64,000 bases of DNA from JBCDHN01 sp964351855 (lineage in GTDB: Bacteria > Verrucomicrobiota > Verrucomicrobiia > Verrucomicrobiales > DEV007). This document shows, piece after piece, positions 25,469-33,605 of this stretch (position 1 is its first letter; every line of letters starts with the position of its first letter). The DNA lies in assembly GCA_964351855.1 (NCBI GenBank), contig CAYGQD010000009.1:1-64000 (forward strand), written 5' to 3'. The notes beneath the pieces are model-generated. The model had not been told where the DNA came from. It was given only the letters and a program-made list of their open reading frames with translations, and did not search any database. The translations under genes and the position numbers were made by a program.

Positions 25469-25912
25469 CTAGATAATCTTCAGCCAGGGAGCGTTTCCGA
25501 AAAACGCTTTGTTATCCTCTGAATGCGGTTCGCAGATGTGGAGCAGATAGCCACCTGGATCCCAGACGTAGAGAATCTTCCAGCCCCATTCCGCGACGGT
25601 TGGATCGGCTACTTTGACTCCGGGATACTTCTCATCGAGCTTCTTCGGCGCGAGAAAAGCCTGCCAATCATCGACACTTTCGACCCACAAGGACAACATC
25701 CCCGCTTTCGCACGAAGATCCGTACCAATGTGGAGGCTGACCAAAAAGCGTTGGCCGATTCCGGTGTCCATTTCGCAGATGCTGTTGTCGCCGCTCTCCC
25801 AATTCTTGGTGAACCCGAGATCGAGGTAGAACGATTTGGCACGCTCGTAGTCCTCCGGTCCGTAGCCGAGGAAAGGGCGGAAGTCTTTCAGAGCTGGGGG
25901 TGATTCCGCCAT
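25469..25912 (-). CDS. VOC (glyoxalase-fold) family protein
   Basis: A 147-residue protein with the paired beta-alpha-beta-beta-beta vicinal oxygen chelate fold: DYERAKSFYLDLGFTKNW at the start and WKILYVWDPGGYLLHICEPH at the end. Possible metal ligands are sparse (H in SLHIGTD, E in CEPH), so it could be a binding or resistance-type protein rather than glyoxalase I. It converges on the hydrolase with eight bases between stops and lies ten bases upstream of manC on the same strand. Confidence 0.8.
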   Translation of the reverse strand: MAESPPALKDFRPFLGYGPEDYERAKSFYLDLGFTKNWESGDNSICEMDTGIGQRFLVSLHIGTDLRAKAGMLSLWVESVDDWQAFLAPKKLDEKYPGVKVADPTVAEWGWKILYVWDPGGYLLHICEPHSEDNKAFFGNAPWLKII

Positions 25913-25922
25913 GAACGTCTGG

Positions 25923-26996
25923 TCAATGCAGATCCTTCGGGACCTTCTCGATCAGCTTCTTGATATCGTCAGCTCGATCGCGATTGGCGATGAGGAGGGC
26001 ATCCTCGGTCTGGACGATGATCAGCTCATCGACGTCGAGCAAGGCAATGTGTTGCTTCGTGGTCGAATAGACGATGTTTTCGCGGCTCTCGATTTCTGAA
26101 AGCACGCCTCGAAATCGATTCTTCGATTCATCGCCTTCGAGATAGCTCGCCACAGAAGGCCAACCACCAACGTCATCCCAATCGAACGTGGCCTCGACGT
26201 TGTAAACCTTTTCCGCTTTCTCCATGAGGGCGTAATCGATCGAGATCTTCGGTAAAGTCCCGAATTTCCCCTCAATCGTAGCCATCATGTCTGGCCCAGT
26301 CGCGATTTCGTCGATGAAAACTCCCAACTCCGGACAATGCTTCTTCAACTGGCTCGTCACCGTGGGTAGCGACCAAATAAACATCCCGGCATTCCAACTG
26401 AAATTGCCTTGGCGGAGGAATTCCTCGGCCAAATCTGAACTCGGTTTTTCGCGAAAGCGTTCGACCTCAAAGACTTGAACATCGGTCGTGGCACCGTCCA
26501 CCTTGGCGGCGTTTCCGCGCTCGATATAGCCGTATCCGGGGCAGGCCCAGGTCGGTTTGATCCCGATGGTGACGATGTGATCCGTCTTTGCGGCGATTTC
26601 GAGCGCTCCTCCTAGGGTCCGGTGAAACTCGGCTCGATCCTGAATCAGGTGATCGGCGGGAAGAACGGCCATGGTCGCGTTCGGGTTTTTTCGGGCGACC
26701 CAGCCGATCCCGAGAGCCACTGCAGGTGCCGTGTCCCGTTTGGCCGGCTCCGCGAGGATGTTTTCCGGCGGCAAGATCTTGGCCGCAAGCCGCATTTCCT
26801 CGATTTGCTCATGATTCGTCAGAATCAGGATGTTTTCCGGGGGAATCAGGCCATCGAGCCGTGAAATGGTCTTCTCGATGAGGGTTTCGTCGTCGAAAAG
26901 GCGCAATAGCTGCTTCGGTCGTCGATGACGGCTCAAGGGCCAGAAACGGGTGCCGCTGCCACCGGCAAGGATTAGGGCGAAATTCTCAGAGGCCAT
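25923..26996 (-). CDS. manC: Mannose-1-phosphate guanylyltransferase
   Basis: A 357-residue nucleotidyltransferase making GDP-mannose from mannose-1-phosphate and GTP. It has the GGSGTRFWPLSRHRRPKQLL pyrophosphorylase motif, PAKRDTAPAVALG, VLPADHLI, GYIERG, FREKPSSDLAEEFL and FSWNAGMFIW. It lacks the fused phosphomannose isomerase domain, so it is the single-domain type. It would supply GDP-mannose for surface polysaccharide; the glycosyltransferase at 39032 is not linked in an operon. Confidence 0.93.
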   Translation of the reverse strand: MASENFALILAGGSGTRFWPLSRHRRPKQLLRLFDDETLIEKTISRLDGLIPPENILILTNHEQIEEMRLAAKILPPENILAEPAKRDTAPAVALGIGWVARKNPNATMAVLPADHLIQDRAEFHRTLGGALEIAAKTDHIVTIGIKPTWACPGYGYIERGNAAKVDGATTDVQVFEVERFREKPSSDLAEEFLRQGNFSWNAGMFIWSLPTVTSQLKKHCPELGVFIDEIATGPDMMATIEGKFGTLPKISIDYALMEKAEKVYNVEATFDWDDVGGWPSVASYLEGDESKNRFRGVLSEIESRENIVYSTTKQHIALLDVDELIIVQTEDALLIANRDRADDIKKLIEKVPKDLH

Positions 26997-27106
26997 TTGG
27001 AAATCGTGTGGGGTGATGTATCTTCTCTCAGGTCAATGCTCAACCGGTTTGTCCCTGGGATTTCAGGACCGATTGGCACCAGCCAGGAATTAAAAACGCT
27101 AGAAAC

Positions 27107-27448
27107 ATGGTAAACAACGAAGAAACCCCGGAAGTTGTCGATCGCACGCTCCTTACCACGGCAATGACGGTTGCGCCTGCCGCCGTGGGATGCGCGATTG
27201 GTGTGCTGATCGGCAGCCAACTGAAAAAAGACCAACGCGGAACCGTAGCCACTGCGTTGTTCTCCTTCGGCGCGCTTGTCGCAGTTCCCGCAGCCGTTGA
27301 CTGCATCACGCGAATGATCAATGGGCCGGTTTCTAAAGCGGGTGCAAATCGGACGCTGAAGGGCATTCGCCACAGTGTCGGAGTTCCCATCGATGATCCT
27401 TACGATCAGGTGGATGACTATTCCGATATCTTTCAGCAAGCTCAGTAG
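27107..27448 (+). CDS. Small two-helix membrane protein, unknown
   Basis: A 113-residue protein with two hydrophobic segments (LLTTAMTVAPAAVGCAIGVLIGS and ATALFSFGALVAVPAAVDCIT), separated by KKDQRGT, and a hydrophilic acidic tail. It is divergent from manC. No family recognised. Confidence 0.6.
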   Translation: MVNNEETPEVVDRTLLTTAMTVAPAAVGCAIGVLIGSQLKKDQRGTVATALFSFGALVAVPAAVDCITRMINGPVSKAGANRTLKGIRHSVGVPIDDPYDQVDDYSDIFQQAQ

Positions 27449-27455
27449 TCCCAGT

Positions 27456-28034
27456 TCAGACACGGTAGGGAACATGCCGATAGTATTTTGGTGCGGGATC
27501 TAATCGAACGTGGAGCCAGGAGACGCCCATTCCCGCAGTGCTGAGCCAGAGTGGTTGTTCGGGCAATCTCGCCCGCACGGATGAGGCAACTTGCTGCCAT
27601 AGCTCGTGTTTCAGTGGTAACGTTTCCAAACTTTCGAGGTGATTCCATGCTCGTTGTGCCATGCCCGCAGACGGACGCGAGCACCTATGTCAGCCTCGGG
27701 CCGTTTACCCGCGGTGCTCCGGAGTCCCAACAGCATCCGAATTCCGAAAATAGGACTGAAACGCGGTTTCATCGGGAGCAGACTGCGCAAGACCGGGAGA
27801 ATCGACCAAAACGAATTCGAATTCCGGATCGAGCGTTTGGCGAGTGATCGGTGGAGTCTCCCAGAAGTAGCTGCGGAAGGTTGATTCTGCGAGTCGATGA
27901 AGGAAAAATCGCAGAAAAATGGGTTCGGTTTCCCAAAGTTCAAGCACCCGCTCAACCGTGAGGGGAGCTTCGTCATCGGTCAGACGATGGTGAACCTTTC
28001 GATCACCAATCGACTCGATTTTTTGGAACACCAA
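27456..28034 (-). pseudogene. DUF6940-like gene disrupted by a 129-bp internal inversion
   Basis: The minus strand encodes an N-terminal half (TTG start 28034; VERVLELWETEPIFLRFFLH, YFWETPPITRQTL, FEFVLVDSPGLAQ) and a C-terminal end (QPLWLSTAGMGVSWLHVRLD, PKYYRHVPYRV). The expected middle (VVTFPNFRGDSMLVVPCP ... FTRGAPESQQH) is instead encoded on the plus strand at 27607-27735. Inverting exactly that segment rebuilds a single open frame of 192 residues with both junctions in frame (SD|VSVVTF and QQH|ELWQQ). Family function is unknown. As sequenced, no full product can be made. Confidence 0.82.
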
Positions 28035-28055
28035 CTCATGGTAGATGCCCCAGAG

Positions 28056-28697
28056 CTAGTTCTCTGGATCGACCAAGCTGAGTTTCAACTCGAACTTGGC
28101 ATCGAACTTTCCACCGTTGTAGGTTCGACAGCAATCGTAGCAGGCCGCTGCTCGACGGATTTTGCGAACGCGAAAGATCTTGTGGTCGCAGCTGGGGCAG
28201 GAATAGACGTAACGACGCTTTTGTTGGGCCCGCTCGAACGGCAAATCGTGACAGCGATCCTCGTTCGGAATTCCAAGATCCGCACAGGCCTTGCGCCATT
28301 CTTTTCCGTGAGGCTCGATCCGTTTTCTCCCGGCCCGATAGTAGGCCACTAGGTGGGCAAGCTCATGCCGCAGGGTGCGATCCACCTCCTCGTCCCCCTC
28401 TTCAATCTGTTCCAGGGCCGGATTGAGCTCCACCAGTTGGTCGTTGCGATAAGCGCGCCCCGCCGTCGTTTTCAGCCGCCGATTCCAGCTCACCTGAATG
28501 TGAGAAGCGAGATCCGTGAGGCCGATGGACGCCACCAGTTCTCGTGACCACTGAGTCAAGTCGCCATCTCGACCATGCCGAAATGGTTTGGACGCCTTGG
28601 GACGCGGAGTCGAAGGCGGCGGGGAGGAGGGAGACGGTTGGTTGAACGGGAGATCAAGCTCCAGTTGGCGGCGATCGGACGATTTACGCGTTTTCAC
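28056..28697 (-). CDS. SprT-like zinc metalloprotein
   Basis: A 213-residue protein with a proline-rich N-terminus, the metal-binding helix TLRHELAHLVAYYRAG (HExxH), a further His in EPHGKEWRKA and a C-terminal zinc ribbon (SCPSCDHKIFRVRK, AACYDCCRTYNGG). SprT/Spartan-type proteins can cleave DNA-protein cross-links; the bacterial members are poorly characterised. It overlaps cysE by four bases (ATGA) and lies 21 bases before the disrupted DUF6940-like gene, suggesting a former cysE-sprT-DUF6940 operon. Confidence 0.86.
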   Translation of the reverse strand: MKTRKSSDRRQLELDLPFNQPSPSSPPPSTPRPKASKPFRHGRDGDLTQWSRELVASIGLTDLASHIQVSWNRRLKTTAGRAYRNDQLVELNPALEQIEEGDEEVDRTLRHELAHLVAYYRAGRKRIEPHGKEWRKACADLGIPNEDRCHDLPFERAQQKRRYVYSCPSCDHKIFRVRKIRRAAACYDCCRTYNGGKFDAKFELKLSLVDPEN

Positions 28698-29641
28698 GGC
28701 AGAACTGCTGGTTGGACGTCGGGTTTATCGATGTCTAACTCCTGACCTGTTATCTTGTTAAGGAACCGTTGAGCGGCCCCTTCCGTCGTCACCAGCGTAT
28801 GAGGTGGGACGCTGCTACGCAAGAAAACATTCGCCCCCACAGTGGAATGCTCACCCAGTCGGGTGTGTCCACCGAGGATGGTCGCATTCGGATAAATCGT
28901 AACGTGATCCTCTACATCAGGGTGGCGCTTGTTGCCCTTAACGACTCGTCCTTCGGCATCTTTCGGGAAACTACGGGCTCCTAAGGTGACGCCATGATAG
29001 AGCTTCACGTGGTGACCGATCGTGCACGTTTCTCCGATCACGACGCCGGTACCATGGTCGATGAAAAAGTGGGAACCGATCGAAGCTCCGGGGTGGATAT
29101 CGATCCCGGTATTACTGTGCGCCCATTCCGTCATGATTCGGGGAATCAAGGGCACGCCTTTGCGGTATAGCACGTGAGCCAGACGCTGGATTGCGATCGC
29201 CTCGATCGCCGGATAGCTCAGGATGATGACTTCGTAAGTGGTCGCGGCGGGATCTCCCTCATAGGCAGCTTCCACATCGGTCCGCAAGAGGCGTCGAACA
29301 TCTGGAAGTTCCCGTAGAAAACTGCAGACCACTTCTTCCGGCGATTCATCGTGCAAACCACCACGCTGCTCGGAGTAACCCAGACTTTTGGCGATTTCCG
29401 GGGTGAAGCGATCTACCAGATCCACAATGCGTTGCTTCGTTAGTTCCGCGACGCGCTCATGATGGATCGGTTCCTCATCATGAAATCCCGGGAAAATCAA
29501 ACGCAGGAGATCCGCACACAACGTAGCAATCGCATGCTTGGAAGGAAGATTCGTGCAGTCGATCCGGTTGATGCCACCAACCTCGAGGTAGGAGGCCACC
29601 AAGCTCTCTGCGATATCCGTTTTAGGGCAGTTTTCAGCCAT
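28694..29641 (-). CDS. cysE: Serine O-acetyltransferase (EpsC type)
   Basis: A 315-residue enzyme producing O-acetylserine from serine and acetyl-CoA for cysteine synthesis. An N-terminal helical domain is followed by the left-handed parallel beta-helix with GIDIHPGASIGSHFFIDHGT, GVVIGETCTIGHHVKLYHGV, DHVTIYPNATILGG and VGANVFLRSSVPP. The long N-terminus matches EpsC-type enzymes. No Shine-Dalgarno is seen before the ATG at 29641. Confidence 0.93.
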   Translation of the reverse strand: MAENCPKTDIAESLVASYLEVGGINRIDCTNLPSKHAIATLCADLLRLIFPGFHDEEPIHHERVAELTKQRIVDLVDRFTPEIAKSLGYSEQRGGLHDESPEEVVCSFLRELPDVRRLLRTDVEAAYEGDPAATTYEVIILSYPAIEAIAIQRLAHVLYRKGVPLIPRIMTEWAHSNTGIDIHPGASIGSHFFIDHGTGVVIGETCTIGHHVKLYHGVTLGARSFPKDAEGRVVKGNKRHPDVEDHVTIYPNATILGGHTRLGEHSTVGANVFLRSSVPPHTLVTTEGAAQRFLNKITGQELDIDKPDVQPAVLP

Positions 29642-29671
29642 AACAATGCTACGTCAGGGAAACCCAACTTG

Positions 29672-29715
29672 GTTCGAAAGTAAGGCTTTCTCACTGCAAA
29701 AGCCAGCTTCAAATC
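29672..29715 (-). repeat. Partial dispersed element, copy E
   Basis: On the minus strand the sequence reads TTGAAGCTGGCTTTTGCAGT, then GAGAAAGCCTTACTTTCG, similar to the GAAGCTGGTTTTTTGGGCGA AAGCTACCTTTC half of copy A. The CCCCGTA half is not recognisable. It lies upstream of cysE in a 200-bp gap. Confidence 0.4.
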
Positions 29716-29843
29716 TTTCGACTCAGGCCACGAGGAATATTGTCGAAATGGAGTAGGAAACTCCGGCGCAAACCTACGCAGCAGAAAACCATGGTGGAAA
29801 GCTCGCGTACCGGACCTGACGACCGGATTTCACGAATCACCGC

Positions 29844-30185
29844 TCAATCCTCCTCATCTTCAAACTGGGTATCGATGTTCCAACTGTCGTTGTCCATCAA
29901 CTCTCCCACTTTGGCTTTGAGTTCCTTGCCAGGACGGAATTTCACGATCGCTCGGGCTGGGATGTCCATTTCGACGGCGGGATTCGCAGGGTTGCGGCCC
30001 TTTTTCGCGCGTTGCTCGACCACTTGAAAGGTGCCGAAGTTCCGCAAGACGACTTGGTTGCCTTTGGAGAGTTCCGCAGTGGAGGTGTCCAGAAAATTTT
30101 GGAGGACATCCATGACTTGAGCCTGTGTCAGGCCCGTGTCTGCAGAGATCTTGATCACAAGATCTCGTTTCTTGATTGTTGCCAT
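29844..30185 (-). CDS. HU/IHF-family DNA-bending protein
   Basis: A 113-residue nucleoid protein with ATIKKRDLVIKISADTGLTQ at the start, GNQVVLRNFGTFQVVEQRAK, the intercalating-arm region GRNPANPAVEMDIPARAIVK and FRPGKELKAKV. A 20-residue acidic tail (ELMDNDSWNIDTQFEDEED) follows and is longer than in HU. The ATG at 30185 is preceded by an AAAGAA stretch and gives the canonical start. Stand-alone gene. Confidence 0.92.
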   Translation of the reverse strand: MATIKKRDLVIKISADTGLTQAQVMDVLQNFLDTSTAELSKGNQVVLRNFGTFQVVEQRAKKGRNPANPAVEMDIPARAIVKFRPGKELKAKVGELMDNDSWNIDTQFEDEED

Positions 30186-30323
30186 TTCTTTTGTGGTTGT
30201 GAAACCGGGGGGAAGGTTTCTTGTTCTGAACGATTCTAAGGGCTGAGACAGGGCGCTATTTCGAGTAGGGGCCGTTTGACCTCTGTTCATTTGGACTCTG
30301 TTCAGCTTTCGAACGTAATGGAA

Positions 30324-31232
30324 TCACGAAAGGCGGTTTGCAAATCGAAAATGCGTTTTTCCAACATCCCTCAAAAAGTCGTAACCACGCTCTGAGCGCA
30401 ACAGTGATGTCAATTCTTGCACTTTAAGACCTGCGCCCCGGGGTAGCTCTATGTCTAATAGTGCACTTTTTTCACGAAGCCAGTCAATGAATGCTTCCCG
30501 GGCAAGAATGGAGGCAGCCGCCACCGCCACATCGGATTCGGCCTTCGTTCGCTGGTCTAGCTGTATCTCTAGATCCCTGGTTTTCAGGGCATTATCCAAC
30601 TCTCGCGGGTTTGCAAACTGGTCACTCAATGCCCTCGGGCAATCAGGCCTACGCTGGTGCAATTCTTCAATCACCTTCACATGTCCCCAAGCGAGCATAC
30701 GATTCAGGTTTTGGAACTTTTCGTAGAGTTCGTTGTATCGGTTAGGAAAAATGCTTACAACCTCCCACTCCGCACCCTTAGTTCCGCGAATCATTTGGGC
30801 CAATTTCCGGATTTTGGCATCGGATTTGATCGCTTTGCTGTCCTGAATTCCTTCATCGATCCACTTTCTGGCGATGTCAGGATTGACGTAAGCACCCGCG
30901 ATCACCAAGGGACCGAAAAAATCGCCTTTCCCGCTTTCATCGATCCCAAAGTGCGGCTCGAACATCTCCGGATTCGTCACCTCCTCATTTCCTAACTCCG
31001 CCACACCCAACACCATCGGTTCCAAAATGAACTGGACGAAATTCTCGGTTTCCTTGCCTTGAACCAGGATTTTCGGCCCTTTTTCGTAAATCGCCACGTT
31101 CAGCTTGCCCTTCTTCGCGGCATAGATGGTCCAATCTTTTTCCACAAACTCGAATCCGTTCGCCCGCAGAATCGGGCGCAATTCTTCGGCTTGAGTTGCA
31201 GTAACGGCGTGCGTGTAGGAAGTCTTCGGCAT
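30324..31232 (-). CDS. rnhC: Ribonuclease HIII
   Basis: A 302-residue type 2 RNase H that cleaves the RNA strand of RNA-DNA hybrids. It has the N-terminal TBP-like substrate-binding domain (residues 1-85), GIDESGKGDFFGPLVIAG with the DEXGK motif of RNase HII/HIII, IQDSKAI and ASILAREAFIDWL. The N-terminal domain and length mark it as HIII rather than HII. It is divergent from mutY, 19 bases apart. Confidence 0.92.
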   Translation of the reverse strand: MPKTSYTHAVTATQAEELRPILRANGFEFVEKDWTIYAAKKGKLNVAIYEKGPKILVQGKETENFVQFILEPMVLGVAELGNEEVTNPEMFEPHFGIDESGKGDFFGPLVIAGAYVNPDIARKWIDEGIQDSKAIKSDAKIRKLAQMIRGTKGAEWEVVSIFPNRYNELYEKFQNLNRMLAWGHVKVIEELHQRRPDCPRALSDQFANPRELDNALKTRDLEIQLDQRTKAESDVAVAAASILAREAFIDWLREKSALLDIELPRGAGLKVQELTSLLRSERGYDFLRDVGKTHFRFANRLS

Positions 31233-31251
31233 CAGAAACGTATCCTAACTT

Positions 31252-32304
31252 GTGGACCAACTCGGAGCAAATCACGAATCGAAGCCCCTTGCGACGCGCC
31301 ATCCGCTCGAATCCATCGATCCATTGCGGAGCACGGTCATTCGTTGGTTTGAGGAAGTCGCGGAGGATTATCCATGGCGGCAAACGCGAGATCCTTATGA
31401 AATTCTGGTGTCGGAGATGATGCTCCAACAAACCCAGGTCGCGACAGTTCTTGGAAGACGCTATTTTGAGCGCTGGCTCGAAAAATTTCCCGACGTTGCC
31501 ACCTTAGCTGCCGCAGAAGAGGCGGAAATCCTCAAAGCTTGGGAAGGCCTGGGTTACTATCGCCGGGCCCGAAATCTCCAGAAAGCGGCACAGGCCGTGA
31601 TCGACGAGCACGAAGGCCAGTTCCCCAACACCTACGATGCGATTCGCGCCTTGCCAGGAGTCGGTGACTACACCGCCGGAGCCGTCTCCTGTCTCGCCTT
31701 CGGCATTCCCACCGGAATGGTCGATGCCAATATCGCCCGAGTCTTCGCCCGCCTCTTCGACTTCCAAGACCGGATCGACTCCACGGCAGGCAAGCGGCAG
31801 CTCCAAACCTGGGGCGAAACCTTGGTCGACCCTCAACGACCGGCCGATTTCAACTACGGGATCATGGAGCTCGGCCAGAAGCACTGCAAACCCCGCAATC
31901 CCGTTTGTCACCACTGCCCGGTGACCGATTTCTGCGTCTCCCGCAATCCCGAGCAGCTCCCCAAGAAAAAAGCGGGGCAAACCATCGAAGCCGTCACCGA
32001 ATTCGCCTGGCTGATCCGCGATGGCGACCGCGTTTTGCTTCAACAGGAAAGCGGAAACCGTCGCGAAGGACTGTGGAAGCTACCCATTACCACCGAATCC
32101 GAAACCTCAGGTCGCGATGAGTTGCTCCGAACCCGGTATTCCATCACGAAGTATCGAGTCACCCTTCGGATTTTTCGCGGGAACGAGGCCGAAACGCAGG
32201 GAACTTGGGTCAGTCGCCAGAATCTTGACGCCATCGCGATGGCCGCCCCGTTTCGGAAAGCGTTGGAGCAATTGTTGGAGGTCGATCTATTTGGTGGGAC
32301 TTAG
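31252..32304 (+). CDS. mutY: A/G-specific adenine glycosylase
   Basis: A 350-residue base-excision repair enzyme removing adenine opposite 8-oxoguanine. The helix-hairpin-helix LPGVGDYTAGAV, catalytic VDANIARV, the iron-sulfur cysteines (CKPRNPVCHHCPVTDFC) and a C-terminal NUDIX-like domain (VLLQQESGNRREGLWKLP) are present. The start is a GTG at 31252, which leaves 19 bases to rnhC; a shorter start is possible but no ATG occurs before the catalytic domain. Confidence 0.93.
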   Translation: MDQLGANHESKPLATRHPLESIDPLRSTVIRWFEEVAEDYPWRQTRDPYEILVSEMMLQQTQVATVLGRRYFERWLEKFPDVATLAAAEEAEILKAWEGLGYYRRARNLQKAAQAVIDEHEGQFPNTYDAIRALPGVGDYTAGAVSCLAFGIPTGMVDANIARVFARLFDFQDRIDSTAGKRQLQTWGETLVDPQRPADFNYGIMELGQKHCKPRNPVCHHCPVTDFCVSRNPEQLPKKKAGQTIEAVTEFAWLIRDGDRVLLQQESGNRREGLWKLPITTESETSGRDELLRTRYSITKYRVTLRIFRGNEAETQGTWVSRQNLDAIAMAAPFRKALEQLLEVDLFGGT

Positions 32305-32305
32305 A

Positions 32306-32370
32306 TTCTACCTAGTTATACCCATTTATACTGGCAATTGGGTATAAACGGGTATAAGTCGATAGAATTC
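32306..32370. promoter_or_regulatory. Left flanking repeat and dyad operator of the ATPase cassette
   Basis: The stretch begins TTCTACCTAGTTATACCC, continues to AATTGGGTATAAACGGGTAT and ends directly before the ATG at 32371. TTATACCC and GGGTATAA form dyads. Nearly the same series of blocks recurs at 33551-33605 after the gene, eight to ten bases shorter in the middle. Confidence 0.75.
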
Positions 32371-33546
32371 ATGGATCCCGTTCGAAATCCCTTCTCCCCG
32401 GGCGCAGGGTCACCCCCGCCGGAACTCGTTGGACGTGAGGAAGTCTTGGAGCAGGCTCGGGTCTTGTATGCCAGGGCCCTTCAGGGGCGGGCAGAGAAAA
32501 GTATGATCCTCACGGGTCTGCGGGGCGTCGGGAAGACCGTGCTTCTTAACGAAATGAGCCGATTGGCAGAGGAGGAGCACTACCAGACCCTTTCCATCGA
32601 GGCCCATGAAGACAAGACGCTCGCGGCGTTGCTGGCCCCGCAACTGCGCCAGCTTTTCTATCGGCTCGACCGGTTGAAGGGCACCAAAGAGAAAATCAAC
32701 CGTGGTCTCGCCATCCTCAAAAGTTTCATCAGCAGCGTCAAAGTCACTTTTGATGACGTTTCGATCGGTCTCGACATTGAGCCGGAAAAGGGTTCGGCCG
32801 ACAGCGGTGACCTTGAAATCGACTTGCCCCAACTACTCACGGCCGTCGCCGTGGCTGCCGTCGATACCAAAACGGGCGTCGCCATCATCATCGATGAGCT
32901 GCAATACTTCAGTCAAAAAGAGCTGAGCGCCTTGATCATGTCGATGCACCAAATGCAGCAGCGCCAACTGCCGCTGGTTTTGCTCGGAGCAGGCCTCCCG
33001 ACCTTACCCCGACTGGCTGGTGAATCGAAATCCTACGCGGAACGCCTGTTTAATTTCCCGACGATTGGACCGCTTTCGCCCGGTGACGCCGCCCGTGCCT
33101 TACGAGAACCGATCGAAGAGGAAGGCGAGGAAATGGAGCCGCAAGCCCTCGCCGAAATCGTTCAGCTGACTCAAGGATACCCCTATTTCATCCAAGAATG
33201 GGGCTATCAAGCCTGGAATCAGGCCGAATCCAGTCCCATCACGCTCGATGTCATCCAAAAGGCGACCGCAGATACCGTCCGGAGACTCGACGAGAACTTT
33301 TTCCGGGTTCGTTTCGACCGGCTTCGGCCCAGTGAGAAGATTTTCCTTCGTGCCATGGCAGAATTGGATGAGCCTTCCCGTACCGGCGATATTGCCGAAC
33401 AACTAGGGGTAAAAGTCGGTAGTCTCAGCCCACGCCGCGCCCAACTCATTTCCAAAGGGATGATTTATAGCCCGACCCATGGCGACTTAGCCTTCACCGT
33501 TCCGATGTTTGGCGATTTTTTACGCCGCACAATTCCCGCATTCTAG
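32371..33546 (+). CDS. AAA ATPase of the archaeal-type ATPase family, repeat-flanked
   Basis: A 391-residue ATPase with Walker A LTGLRGVGKTVLLNEM (about residues 47-62), Walker B VAIIIDELQYFSQ, a sensor-like VLLGAGLPTLPRLA and a C-terminal winged-helix region (EPSRTGDIAEQLGVKVGSLS) that could bind DNA. The ATG at 32371 immediately follows the palindromic repeat block. It is the sole gene between two near-identical repeat blocks, which suggests a one-gene mobile or modular unit. Its role is unknown; conflict, regulation and DNA-binding ATPase functions are all possible. Confidence 0.82.
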   Translation: MDPVRNPFSPGAGSPPPELVGREEVLEQARVLYARALQGRAEKSMILTGLRGVGKTVLLNEMSRLAEEEHYQTLSIEAHEDKTLAALLAPQLRQLFYRLDRLKGTKEKINRGLAILKSFISSVKVTFDDVSIGLDIEPEKGSADSGDLEIDLPQLLTAVAVAAVDTKTGVAIIIDELQYFSQKELSALIMSMHQMQQRQLPLVLLGAGLPTLPRLAGESKSYAERLFNFPTIGPLSPGDAARALREPIEEEGEEMEPQALAEIVQLTQGYPYFIQEWGYQAWNQAESSPITLDVIQKATADTVRRLDENFFRVRFDRLRPSEKIFLRAMAELDEPSRTGDIAEQLGVKVGSLSPRRAQLISKGMIYSPTHGDLAFTVPMFGDFLRRTIPAF

Positions 33547-33550
33547 CCTA

Positions 33551-33605
33551 TTCTACCTATTTATACCTCATTTTGGGTATAAACCTGTAGAAATCGATTC
33601 GAATC
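33551..33605. promoter_or_regulatory. Right flanking repeat and dyad operator
   Basis: TTCTACCTATTTATACCTCA begins a block containing the dyad TTTATACC-N7-GGGTATAAA (33560-33583) and ending AGAAATCGATTCGAATC right before the methyltransferase ATG at 33606. It repeats the block in front of the ATPase gene in the same orientation and at the same distance from a start codon. Confidence 0.75.

Noticed and set aside
27551..27847. A plus-strand gene in the DUF6940 region
   Set aside because: Only the 129-bp segment has family homology; the rest of that frame is the opposite strand of the N- and C-terminal parts.
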